From: PALSA-612 sp963776735
GTDB lineage: Bacteria > Actinomycetota > Thermoleophilia > Gaiellales > Gaiellaceae
Assembly (NCBI GenBank): GCA_963776735.1
Contig: CAVZNV010000018.1
Span: forward strand, 62,001 to 126,000
Length of the DNA stretch: 64,000 nucleotides
Reading direction: 5' to 3'
Below the pieces are notes generated by a model, which saw only the letters and a program-made list of their open reading frames with translations, did not search any database and was not told the DNA's origin. Every line of letters begins with the position of its first letter. Within the stretch, counting starts at the first letter, position 1. Below, in pieces: positions 41,048 through 48,483 of this stretch. The translations under genes were made by a program, and so were the position numbers.

Positions 41048-42595
41048 ATGACGAACGAGACGATCGAGCAACCGAAGAACGCGGCCGAAGAGCCAGGCGT
41101 CTGGATCACCGGTCCGGACGGCGAGCTCGTCCCCGACTACGAGTCGACCTTTCCCACGATCAACGAGGGTGAGGTCGTCCACGGCACCGTCGTCCGGGTC
41201 GACAAGGACGAGGTCCTGGTCGACATCGGCTACAAGTCGGAAGGCGTCATTCCCGTCGCCGAGCTGTCGATCCGCCGGTCGGTCAACCCGGCCGACGAGG
41301 TCAATCTCGGCGACGAGATCGACGCGCTCGTCCTCACGAAGGAGGACGCGGACGGCCGCCTGATCCTCTCCAAGAAGCGCGCGCGTTTCGAGCTCGCCTG
41401 GAAGGCGATCGAGAAGGCCGCAGATTCGGGCGAGCCCGTCACCGGCCGCGTGATCGAGGTCGTCAAGGGCGGCTTGATCCTCGACCTCGGGGTGCGCGGC
41501 TTCCTGCCGGCGTCGCTCGTCGACATCCGGCGCGTCCAGGATCTCGACGAGTTCCTCGGTACCGAGCTGCGCAGCAAGGTGATCGAGCTCAACCGGTCGC
41601 GCAACAACGTCGTGCTCTCCCGTCGCGCCGTCCTCGAGGACGAGCGCAAGGAGATGCGGCAGGCGATCCTCGACCGGCTCAACCCGGGCGACGTCGTCCC
41701 CGGCGTGATCTCGAACATTGTCGACTTCGGTGCCTTCGTCGACCTGGACGGGATGGACGGCCTGATCCACATCTCCGAGCTCTCGTGGAGCCACGTCAAC
41801 CATCCGTCCGAGGTGCTCGAGATCGGCCAGGAGGTCCAGGTCAAGGTGCTCGACATCGACCGCGACCGCCAGCGCATCTCTCTCGGCCTCAAGCAGACGC
41901 AGTCCGACCCGTGGCAGCAGGTGCTCGACAGCTACTCGGTCAACGACGTCGTCCAGGGCAAGGTCACGAAGGTCGTCACCTTCGGCGCCTTCGTCGAGAT
42001 CCTGCCCGGTGTCGAGGGCCTCGTACACATCTCCGAGCTCGCCGCGCACCACGTCGAGAACCCGCGCGAGATCGTCTCGCAGGGCGACGTCGTCAGCGTG
42101 AAGATCATCGAGATGGACGCCGAGCGCCGGCGCCTGTCCCTCTCGCTCAAGCGCGTGGAGGGCGAGGAGCCCCGGCCGCGGCCCGAGGGCGCGCCGCCGC
42201 TGCGCCTCTCCGAGGAGGTCTTCAGCGACACGCGAACGCCGATGCTGGAGGAAGGCTCTATGGCTGATGAGGCCGACGAGGTCGACATCGAGGCCGTCGA
42301 GGTCGAGCCCGGCGTGCTCGAGACCGATCCGGTCGCCGAGGCGCCGTCGGCTGAAGAGCCGGAAGCCGAAGAGCCCGAAGCCGAGGAGCCCGAAGCCGAA
42401 GCTCCTGCCGAGGAGCCGGAGGCCGAAGTTCCTGCCGAAGAGGTAGAGCCCGAGGCGGAGGAGCCGGAGGCCGAAGCGCCTGCAGAAGAGGTAGAGCCTG
42501 AGGCGGAAGAGCCGGTCGCCGAGGCGGCCGAGCCCGAGCCGGCTCCCGAAGCCGAGCCGGTTGAAACTCCAGAGGAGCCAGAGCCCGACGCATAG
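41048..42595 (+). CDS. rpsA: 30S ribosomal protein S1
   Basis: This 515-aa S1 protein has four S1/OB RNA-binding repeats: GEVVHGTVVRVDKDEVLVDIG, GEPVTGRVIEVVKGGLILDLG, GDVVPGVISNIVDFGAFVDLDG with GLIHISELSW, and NDVVQGKVTKVVTFGAFVEILPG with GLVHISELA. Each motif starts its own domain. It helps the ribosome hold structured mRNA. The C-terminal ~110 residues are an acidic low-complexity tail built on EPEAEE/EAPAEE units, with matching short DNA repeats at about 42340-42560. Actinobacterial S1 often has such a tail. The start is ATG 41048. The predicted mRNA is nearly leaderless, notable for a protein that usually represses its own translation through its leader. Confidence 0.96.
   Translation: MTNETIEQPKNAAEEPGVWITGPDGELVPDYESTFPTINEGEVVHGTVVRVDKDEVLVDIGYKSEGVIPVAELSIRRSVNPADEVNLGDEIDALVLTKEDADGRLILSKKRARFELAWKAIEKAADSGEPVTGRVIEVVKGGLILDLGVRGFLPASLVDIRRVQDLDEFLGTELRSKVIELNRSRNNVVLSRRAVLEDERKEMRQAILDRLNPGDVVPGVISNIVDFGAFVDLDGMDGLIHISELSWSHVNHPSEVLEIGQEVQVKVLDIDRDRQRISLGLKQTQSDPWQQVLDSYSVNDVVQGKVTKVVTFGAFVEILPGVEGLVHISELAAHHVENPREIVSQGDVVSVKIIEMDAERRRLSLSLKRVEGEEPRPRPEGAPPLRLSEEVFSDTRTPMLEEGSMADEADEVDIEAVEVEPGVLETDPVAEAPSAEEPEAEEPEAEEPEAEAPAEEPEAEVPAEEVEPEAEEPEAEAPAEEVEPEAEEPVAEAAEPEPAPEAEPVETPEEPEPDA
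42340..42560 (+). repeat. GC-rich tandem repeats encoding the acidic tail of S1
   Basis: Units such as GAGCCGGAGGCCGAAG and GAAGAGGTAGAGCC(T/C)GAGG are repeated imperfectly. They encode EPEAEE, EAPAEE and EVEPEAEE strings. A slippage-prone stretch that could vary in length between strains. Confidence 0.7.
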
Positions 42596-43133
42596 GGTTG
42601 CGCTGACCGGCGGTATCGGTGCCGGGAAGAGCGAGGCGTTGAAGGCCTTCGAGCGCGGCGGAGCTGCCGTGTGCTCGAGCGACGAGATCGTCCATCGGCT
42701 GATCGCGGACGATCCCGAGGTCGTCGGCGCGCTCGAGGTTCGGTACGGCACCACCGACCGCGCCGAGATCGCGCGCATCGTCTTCGCCGACCCGCACGAG
42801 CTGAGCTGGCTCGAGGCGCTGCTCCACCCGCGCGTCCGGCGCGACTACGGCGAGTGGCTCGAGCGGATCGACGGCTCCGCGGACGTCGCTGTCATCGAGA
42901 TCCCGCTGCTGTACGAGACCGGCGGCGAGGCGCTCTTCGACGTCGTGGTGGTGGTCACGGCGCCCGAGGACGTGCGCGTGGCGCGCGCGGGGGAGAGAGT
43001 CGTCGAGCGCTCCGCACGGCTCCTGCCCGACGAGGAAAAGGTCAGCCGGGCGCACTACGCGTACGTCAACGATGGCTCGCTCGCCGAGCTGGAGTCGTTC
43101 GTCGAGCACGTGCTCGACGAGTTGCGCGCGTGA
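42561..43133 (+). CDS. coaE: Dephospho-CoA kinase
   Basis: This 190-aa kinase for the last step of coenzyme A synthesis phosphorylates the 3'-OH of dephospho-CoA. P-loop VALTGGIGAGKSEALKAF (G17-S24), the CoaE motif SSDEIVHRLIADD, IEIPLLYETGGEALFD (LLxE) and the CoA-lid/LID region RVARAGERVVERSARLLPDEEK are present. The only start upstream of the P-loop is TTG 42561, inside the last codons of rpsA (35-base overlap). The rpsA-coaE order is common in actinobacteria. Its stop overlaps the transglycosylase GTG. The usual length is about 200 aa. Confidence 0.9.
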   Translation: MKLQRSQSPTHRVALTGGIGAGKSEALKAFERGGAAVCSSDEIVHRLIADDPEVVGALEVRYGTTDRAEIARIVFADPHELSWLEALLHPRVRRDYGEWLERIDGSADVAVIEIPLLYETGGEALFDVVVVVTAPEDVRVARAGERVVERSARLLPDEEKVSRAHYAYVNDGSLAELESFVEHVLDELRA

Positions 43134-43693
43134 AACGGGGCTGGCTCGCCGTGCTGGTCGTCTTCGCCGCGATCGCCGGGACGGCCGGCGTGCTCTTCGC
43201 CATGAGGCCCGTCGACCGGCCGGCTTTCATCGATCGGATCGAATACCCGCTCGACTACGGCGGCATCGTCCGCAAGCACGCCGCCGACAACAGGCTCGAC
43301 GCGGCGCTCGTCGCGGCCGTCATCTACGAGGAGAGCCGCTTCCGCCCGCATGCCGTCTCGAAGGTCGGCGCGATGGGACTGATGCAAATACAACCGGTCA
43401 CCGGGGAGACGATCGCCCGCAGGACCGGCGGCACGGCGTTCCGGGACTCCGACCTCTTCGACCCCGAGATCAACGTCCGCTTCGGCACCTGGTACCTACA
43501 TCAGCTGATCGACAAGTACGGCGACGAGCGGCTCGCGCTCGCCGCGTACAACGCGGGGGAGAGCACGGTCGACGGCTGGCTGCGTGACGGCCGAGGCATT
43601 GCCGCGCCGAGCGTCCAGGGCTACGTCGACAGCGTCGAGAGCACGAAAGCGATCTACCGACATGCCTATGGCAGCGATCTGCCGCAGAACTGA
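43130..43693 (+). CDS. Lytic transglycosylase (Slt-like) with membrane anchor
   Basis: This 187-aa protein has one N-terminal membrane helix (GWLAVLVVFAAIAGTAGVLF), then a compact Slt/goose-lysozyme-like domain. VAAVIYEESRFRPHAVSKVGAMGLMQIQP contains the catalytic Glu (E68) and the GLMQ substrate motif, FGTWYLHQLIDKYGDERLALAAYNAG is the second conserved block, and YVDSVESTKAIYRH closes the domain. It should cut peptidoglycan glycan strands with formation of 1,6-anhydro-MurNAc on the outer side of the membrane. GTG 43130 overlaps the coaE stop. Conservation next to coaE is common in actinobacteria. Confidence 0.9.
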   Translation: MKRGWLAVLVVFAAIAGTAGVLFAMRPVDRPAFIDRIEYPLDYGGIVRKHAADNRLDAALVAAVIYEESRFRPHAVSKVGAMGLMQIQPVTGETIARRTGGTAFRDSDLFDPEINVRFGTWYLHQLIDKYGDERLALAAYNAGESTVDGWLRDGRGIAAPSVQGYVDSVESTKAIYRHAYGSDLPQN

Positions 43694-43707
43694 CATGTAA
43701 AAGACGC

Positions 43708-43736
43708 TTGACAGACAGCAGTTATGATGTCACTAT
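43708..43736 (+). promoter_or_regulatory. Promoter of the RHH-DUF4097 operon
   Basis: TTGACA (43708-43713), a 17-base spacer, then CACTAT (43731-43736) and six bases to ATG 43743. It has a perfect -35 consensus, ideal spacing and a predicted leaderless transcript, and is the best-formed promoter in the window. Confidence 0.65.
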
Positions 43737-43744
43737 GACATCAT
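43724..43744 (+). promoter_or_regulatory. Operator-like perfect inverted repeat over the -10 and start codon
   Basis: ATGATGTCA, CTA, TGACATCAT: a perfect 9-3-9 inverted repeat spanning the -10, the presumed +1 and the start codon. Ribbon-helix-helix proteins bind such sites, and the first gene encodes one, so autorepression is likely. Confidence 0.6.
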
Positions 43745-44204
43745 GCAGACGACACCGTATGTCGACGCGCTGCTCTCCGACCTCGAGGCGATGGCCTCGC
43801 TCGGAGACCCGGCCGTCGCCGACGCCGCCCAGCGGCTGAGCCAGACCCTCCGCGCCTCGGCGAATCTCCGGCTTCTCGACCTGCTCGGGGAGGCCGCGCT
43901 CGAGGTCTCCGGGCAGCTCCCGTCCGGTCATGTGGAAGTCCGCCTGGCCGGGCAGGAGCCGTCGCTCGTGTTCGTGGAGGAGGAGCAGTCCGAGCCCGCG
44001 CCCGCCGCCGGCGAGGACAGCGCCAGCGCCCGCATCACGCTGCGGCTGCCGGAGGCGCTCAAGACGAGCGTCGAGGTCGCCGCCGCGCGCGAGGGCGTCT
44101 CCGTCAACACCTGGATCGTCCGGGCGCTCAACCGCGCCGCGAACGCTCCGACCACACCCACCCGCCGTTCCGGTCGCCGGTTGACCGGGTACGCGGAGAG
44201 CTGA
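43743..44204 (+). CDS. Ribbon-helix-helix (HicB/Arc-like) regulator
   Basis: This 153-aa protein has an alpha-helical N-terminal part (YVDALLSDLEAMASLGDPAVADAAQRLSQTL) and a short beta region (HVEVRLAGQEPSLVFVEEE). A C-terminal ribbon-helix-helix DNA-binding segment reads SARITLRLPEALKTSVEVAA, REGVSVNTWIVRALNRA. Databases commonly label such proteins HicB-like antitoxins, but no HicA toxin gene is adjacent. The companion genes are a 41-aa ORF and a DUF4097 protein. The gene starts at ATG 43743, itself part of a perfect palindrome overlapping the promoter, so autoregulation of the whole operon is the simplest reading. Confidence 0.75.
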   Translation: MQTTPYVDALLSDLEAMASLGDPAVADAAQRLSQTLRASANLRLLDLLGEAALEVSGQLPSGHVEVRLAGQEPSLVFVEEEQSEPAPAAGEDSASARITLRLPEALKTSVEVAAAREGVSVNTWIVRALNRAANAPTTPTRRSGRRLTGYAES

Positions 44205-44217
44205 GAAAGGAGCCGAG

Positions 44218-44343
44218 ATGTCGTACTTCCCTACACCGTTCGGACACCTCAGCGACTGGCGGGTCGATCCCCGCAACCCGAAGCCGGCGGCGCGCCTGCG
44301 CCTCCAGGCCGAGATGGTCGCCCGAAAGGAGAGCTCCCGATGA
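44218..44343 (+). CDS. 41-aa small protein between the RHH and DUF4097 genes
   Basis: The ORF MSYFPTPFGHLSDWRVDPRN continues with KPAARLRLQAEMVARKESSR. It is preceded by a strong Shine-Dalgarno sequence (GAAAGGAG, 6-8 bases before ATG 44218) and its TGA overlaps the DUF4097 start as ATGA, so it is almost certainly translated. It has an aromatic/proline N-terminus and a basic amphipathic C-terminal helix, and no signal or membrane segment. I recognise no family. Its place between regulator and effector suggests a function in the same complex. Confidence 0.6.
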   Translation: MSYFPTPFGHLSDWRVDPRNPKPAARLRLQAEMVARKESSR

Positions 44344-45062
44344 GAACCGAGACGTTCGAGACACCCGTGCCACCGAGCCTCCGCGTGAACCTCCCGTCCG
44401 GCTCGATCAACGTCTACACGTCCGAGACCGCCGAGACGCGCGTCGAGCTGTCAGGGCCGAACGAGGACGACGCGCGCATCGAATTCCGGCGCGACGAGAT
44501 CGTCGTCGAGATCGAGTGGAAGAAGCTGTTCGGCCGCGCCAACTTCGTGCGCGACCACCGACTCGACATCTACGCGCCGAACGGCTCCCAGATCGATGCC
44601 CACACGGCATCCGGCGAGGTCGAAGGTCGCGGCACGTTCGGCGAGGTCTCGATCAACTCGGCCTCGGGCGACATCCGTCTCGAGCGCGTCGAGGGCCGCT
44701 TCGACTGCAACACCGCGAGCGGCGACATCCAGGTGGAGTTCGTGGGCGATGCGCTGCGCGTGAACTCCGCGTCGGGTGACATCGAGCTCGGCGAGATCGA
44801 GGGCGACGCGAAGATCCGCACGGCCTCGGGCGACATCCAGATCCGGTCGGCGCTCAAGGGCAAGATCGACATCAACTCGGCGAGCGGTGACGTCGAGCTC
44901 GGGATCCGCCGCGGCTCGTCCGTCTACATCGACGCGAGCTCGATGAGCGGCGACATGACGTCCGAGATGGACGTGAGCGACGCGCCCCCGGTTTCCGACG
45001 GTCCGTCGGTCGACTTTCGCTGCCGGACGATGAGCGGCGACGTGACGGTGCGGCGCGCGTGA
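44340..45062 (+). CDS. DUF4097 beta-helix-like protein
   Basis: This 240-aa DUF4097-family protein carries repeated turns HTASGEVEG, NSASGDIRLE, NTASGDIQVE, NSASGDIELG, RTASGDIQIR, NSASGDVELG and SSMSGDMTSE at ~20-residue intervals, which build a right-handed parallel beta-helix or beta-solenoid with Ser-Gly-Asp turns. The N-terminal strand domain (LRVNLPSGSINVYTSE) is also typical. There is no signal peptide, so it is probably cytoplasmic, despite the adhesin label often given. ATG 44340 overlaps the small ORF. The function of the family is unsettled. Here it is under an RHH regulator and leads into a transporter gene. Confidence 0.8.
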   Translation: MRTETFETPVPPSLRVNLPSGSINVYTSETAETRVELSGPNEDDARIEFRRDEIVVEIEWKKLFGRANFVRDHRLDIYAPNGSQIDAHTASGEVEGRGTFGEVSINSASGDIRLERVEGRFDCNTASGDIQVEFVGDALRVNSASGDIELGEIEGDAKIRTASGDIQIRSALKGKIDINSASGDVELGIRRGSSVYIDASSMSGDMTSEMDVSDAPPVSDGPSVDFRCRTMSGDVTVRRA

Positions 45063-46342
45063 GCGTACTGGACGTCACGGCGCCGTTCCGGCGCGCGAAC
45101 CCCACTCGGTACCTGCCGGCGCTGCTGCGGGAGAACGTCGAGTTCCGGCGCTTCTTCGCCGGGCAGTTCGTCTCCCTCGTCGGCGACCAGGTCTCGATGA
45201 TCGCGCTGCCGCTCGTCGGCATCCTCGTGCTGCACGCCGGCGCGGCGCAGATGGGCTACCTGACGACGGCGTCGCTGCTGCCGAACCTGCTCTTCTCCCT
45301 GCACGCCGGGGCGTGGGTCGACCGGCGCGGCCGCCGCCGCCACGTCATGCTCGCCGCCGACATCGGCCGCGCAGCGGCGCTCTTCTCGATTCCCGTCGCG
45401 TACGGGCTCGGCGTCCTGACAATCGAGCAGCTCTACGTCGTCGGGTTCGTCGAGGGCACGCTGAGCGTCTTCTTCTACGTCGCCTACAGCGCGCTGTTCG
45501 TCGCACTCCTCCCGCGCGAGCAGTACGTGGAGGGGAACCAGCTGCTGAACGGGGGCCGCGCGCTGTCCTTCGTCGCGGGACCGAGCCTCGGCGGTCTGCT
45601 CGTCCAGGCCTTCTCGGCGCCGATCGCCCTGTGGGCCGACGCGGTGTCGTTCCTCGCCTCGGCGTTCTCGCTCAGCCGCATCGACCCGGTCGAGCCGCCG
45701 ACCGAGACCGCCGAGCGCGGCCACCTGCGCGCGGGCGCGTCGTACATCAGGCATTCGCCGATCGTGCGCGCCTCGTTGCTCGGCACCGCGACGATCAACT
45801 TCTTCAACTTCGTCTTCTTCGCGCTCGTGATCCTGTACGCGAACAAGTACCTGGACATCCAGCCGGGTGCGCTCGGCGCCGTGATCGCGGTCGCGTCGAT
45901 CGGCGCGCTGATCGGCTCGGTCGTCACCGGCCGGATCGGCCGGCGGATAGGGATCGGCCCTGCGTTCGTCCTCGGGTGCTTCCTCTTCCCGGCGCCGCTC
46001 GTGCTGATCCCGCTCGCGAGCGGCCCGCACTGGGTCGTCGTCGGCTGCGTGACGGTGGCCGAGTTCTGCTCCGGGTTCGGCGTCATGCTCCTCGACATCA
46101 CGGGCGGCGCGATCAAGGCGGCCGTCGTGCCCGACAGGCTCCGCTCGCGCGTCTCGGGCGCGTACATGCTCGTCAACTACGGCGTCCGGCCGCTCGGCGC
46201 GCTCGCCGGCGGACTGCTGGGGGCCGAGATCGGCGTCCGCAACACGCTCTGGATCGCCACCGTCGGTGCGATCGCCGGAGTGCTCTGGCTGCTCCCGTCG
46301 CCGATCATGAAGCTTCGCGAGCTGCCGGAGACGACCGAGTGA
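45059..46342 (+). CDS. Major facilitator superfamily transporter (MFS_3-type)
   Basis: This 427-aa membrane protein has 12 predicted helices. It opens with ENVEFRRFFAGQFVSLVGDQVSMIALPLVGILV, the MFS_3/enterobactin-exporter-like start, and has the motif-A-like loop DRRGRRRHVMLAADIGRA between helices 2 and 3 and GRIGRRIGIGPAF in the second half. Such proteins export small molecules such as drugs or siderophores. It starts at GTG 45059, overlapping the DUF4097 gene, and its stop overlaps the serine-hydrolase start. A second MFS gene of the same type lies two genes on. Substrate unknown. Confidence 0.85.
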   Translation: MSVLDVTAPFRRANPTRYLPALLRENVEFRRFFAGQFVSLVGDQVSMIALPLVGILVLHAGAAQMGYLTTASLLPNLLFSLHAGAWVDRRGRRRHVMLAADIGRAAALFSIPVAYGLGVLTIEQLYVVGFVEGTLSVFFYVAYSALFVALLPREQYVEGNQLLNGGRALSFVAGPSLGGLLVQAFSAPIALWADAVSFLASAFSLSRIDPVEPPTETAERGHLRAGASYIRHSPIVRASLLGTATINFFNFVFFALVILYANKYLDIQPGALGAVIAVASIGALIGSVVTGRIGRRIGIGPAFVLGCFLFPAPLVLIPLASGPHWVVVGCVTVAEFCSGFGVMLLDITGGAIKAAVVPDRLRSRVSGAYMLVNYGVRPLGALAGGLLGAEIGVRNTLWIATVGAIAGVLWLLPSPIMKLRELPETTE

Positions 46343-47241
46343 ACGTCGCTGTCGTCGAGGCCGGAGAGGTCGTCCCCGTCGAGGGCGAGCCGGACGAGCG
46401 CCTACAGGCGGGCTCCATCTCGAAGGCGGTCGCCGCGCTCACCGCGCTGCGTCTCGTCGCAGTCGGTGCGCTCGAGCTCGACACGGACGTGAACGGGCGG
46501 CTCGAGTCGTGGCGCGTCCCGGACGGCGAGGGCGTGACCCTGCGCCGGCTACTGGGCCACACGGCCGGGCTCGGCGTCCCGTTCTTCCCCGGCTATGCGG
46601 ACGGCGAGGCGCTGCCCACGCTCGTCCAGGTGCTCGACGGCGAGCCGCCGGCGAACACTGCGCCGGTGGGCGTCGAACTGCCGCCGGGCGCGGGCTTTGC
46701 GTACTCGGGCGGCGGCTACGTCGTCGTCCAGCAGCTCGTCGAGGACGTCACCGGCCTGTCGTTCGCGGACGCGGCTGCCGACCTCGTCCTCGACCCGCTC
46801 GGCATGCGTGACAGCACCTTCTTCCAGGGCCGCGGCGGCCCGCATCGCTACCCCGAGGCGGCCGCCGCCGGTCTCTGGTCGACTCCGTCCGACCTCGCGC
46901 GCTTCGTGATCGCCGTGCAGCGCGGGGCGGAGGGCACCGGGCCGATGGCCGAGCCCCACGTCGAGCTGCCGGCCGAGGGCGAGTGGACGATGCTGCGCAG
47001 CCTCGGTGTCGAGCCGCCCGACCGCATGGGCCTCGGTCTCTTTCTCACGGCGACCGGCTGGTTCGGCCACCTCGGCGGCGCCCACGGAGCGTTCAGCGGA
47101 CTGTTCGGCTCCCTCGCCGGCGGCCAGGGTGTCGTGGCGATGACCCGCGGCGAGGTGACGCCGGCGTTCTTCGAGCGGTTGGTCGCGGTCGCGGCCGAGC
47201 GCGGCTGGCCTGGGTTCACCGCGCAGGTTCCCGGGGCGTGA
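46339..47241 (+). CDS. Beta-lactamase-family (class C-like) serine hydrolase
   Basis: This 300-aa protein is of the beta-lactamase/D-alanyl-D-alanine-carboxypeptidase-like family. The SxxK nucleophile is in LQAGSISKAVAALTALR (S26, K29), the Tyr motif is FAYSGGGYVVVQQLV (YSG instead of YxN), GVTLRRLLGHTAGL is the conserved His-Thr-Ala-Gly segment, and the third motif region is HLGGAHGAFSGLFGS. No signal peptide is seen, so the enzyme may act in the cytoplasm as an esterase or amidase. The start is GTG 46339. It is squeezed between two MFS genes with 4-base overlaps on both sides, so it may modify a substrate that those transporters move. Confidence 0.82.
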   Translation: MNVAVVEAGEVVPVEGEPDERLQAGSISKAVAALTALRLVAVGALELDTDVNGRLESWRVPDGEGVTLRRLLGHTAGLGVPFFPGYADGEALPTLVQVLDGEPPANTAPVGVELPPGAGFAYSGGGYVVVQQLVEDVTGLSFADAAADLVLDPLGMRDSTFFQGRGGPHRYPEAAAAGLWSTPSDLARFVIAVQRGAEGTGPMAEPHVELPAEGEWTMLRSLGVEPPDRMGLGLFLTATGWFGHLGGAHGAFSGLFGSLAGGQGVVAMTRGEVTPAFFERLVAVAAERGWPGFTAQVPGA

Positions 47242-48479
47242 GGCCACGCCTGCCCGAAGCGCTCGGCGCGTTGCGCGAGCGCGAGTTCCGGCTGCTCTTC
47301 ACCGGACAGGCGATCTCCCTGCTCGGGGACGGGATGGTCGGTGTCGCACTCGCCTTCGCCGTACTCGACCTGACCGGCAGCATCACCGACCTCGGCATCG
47401 TCTTCGCGGCGCGGACGATCCCGCTCGTCGTCTTCCTGCTCGTCGGCGGTGTCTTCGCCGACCGCCTGCCGAGGCGCGCCGTGATGCTGACCGCCGACCT
47501 CGTCCGCCTGACGACCCAGGGTGTCATCGCCGCGCTGCTCATCACCGGGCACGCTGCGATCTGGCAGCTGGCCGTCACGCAGGCGTTCTACGGCACCGCG
47601 ACCGCCTTCTTCAACCCGGCCTCCACGGGGCTGATCCCGTCCGTGATCAGCCCGGCCCGGCTCCAGCAGGCGAACGCGCTGCGGGCTCTGGCGCAGGCGA
47701 CCGGGAGCGTCGCCGGCCCGGCCGTCGCCGGCATCCTCGTCGCCGCCGCCAGCCCGGGTTGGGCGCTCGCCGTCGACTCCGCCAGCTTCGCCGCCAGCGC
47801 CTTCTACCTCGCGCGCCTGCACGTGCCCGAGCGGGAGAAGGCGCCCGCCCAGCCGTTCTTCCACGAGCTCCACGAGGGCTGGCGGGAGGTGATCTCGCGC
47901 TCCTGGGTCTGGTCGATCCTCGTCTTCGCCGGACTCGCGAACATGGCCGGGCAGGCATGGCAGATCCTCGGCGCGTACGTCGCCAAGCACTCGCTGGGCG
48001 GAGCCGGGGCGTGGGCGCTGATCACGTCGGCTGCGGGCGTGGGGGCGATCGTCGGCGGGATCGCCGTGCTGCACCTGCGCTTCCAACGTCCGCTGCGCAC
48101 TTCGTGCCTCACCTTCGCGTTCTTCGCGCTGCCGCCGGCGCTGCTCGCGCTTGGCGTCCCGGCCGGCGGCGTCGCGGCCGGCGCGCTGCTGGCCGGGATC
48201 GGCGGGACGCTCGGCAACACGCTCTGGGAGACGTCCCTGCAGCGTCACATCCCCAGACGGTCGCTCTCGCGGGTGAGCGCCTATGACTGGCTCGTCTCAC
48301 TGGCTCTCGCTCCGGTCGGGCAGCTCCTCGTCGGGCCGGTCTCGGCCGCGATCGGGATCGACGCGACGCTCTGGGCGTCGGTCGTCATCTTCCTCGCGGG
48401 TACGGTCGGGACGCTGTCGATTCGCCAGGTGCGTGAGCTGAACGGCGAGGTGGCCGCCGAGGCCGAGCAGTTAGCGTAG
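47238..48479 (+). CDS. Major facilitator superfamily transporter (second copy)
   Basis: This 413-aa protein has 12 predicted helices and the same architecture as the MFS gene at 45059: EFRLLFTGQAISLLGDGMVGVALAFAVL at the start and a motif-A-like ADRLPRRAVMLTADLVRL. Sequence identity between the two appears low, so they are related but old duplicates. The start is GTG 47238, overlapping the hydrolase stop. The -10 box of pabB (TAGCGT) overlaps its last codons, so pabB can be expressed both from the long operon and independently. Substrate unknown. Confidence 0.85.
   Translation: MRPRLPEALGALREREFRLLFTGQAISLLGDGMVGVALAFAVLDLTGSITDLGIVFAARTIPLVVFLLVGGVFADRLPRRAVMLTADLVRLTTQGVIAALLITGHAAIWQLAVTQAFYGTATAFFNPASTGLIPSVISPARLQQANALRALAQATGSVAGPAVAGILVAAASPGWALAVDSASFAASAFYLARLHVPEREKAPAQPFFHELHEGWREVISRSWVWSILVFAGLANMAGQAWQILGAYVAKHSLGGAGAWALITSAAGVGAIVGGIAVLHLRFQRPLRTSCLTFAFFALPPALLALGVPAGGVAAGALLAGIGGTLGNTLWETSLQRHIPRRSLSRVSAYDWLVSLALAPVGQLLVGPVSAAIGIDATLWASVVIFLAGTVGTLSIRQVRELNGEVAAEAEQLA
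48472..48477 (+). promoter_or_regulatory. -10 box of pabB inside the preceding gene's end
   Basis: TAGCGT is followed by six bases and GTG 48484. This leaderless-type promoter overlaps the stop codon of the MFS gene. Confidence 0.5.
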
Positions 48480-48483
48480 GGCC

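Noticed and set aside
42340..42560. A CRISPR-like or minisatellite array
   Set aside because: The repeats are imperfect, in frame and encode the acidic tail of S1. There is no spacer structure.
43743..44343. A HicAB toxin-antitoxin module
   Set aside because: Only the RHH part resembles HicB. No double-stranded-RNA-binding-type HicA gene is adjacent, and the 41-aa ORF shows no HicA motif.
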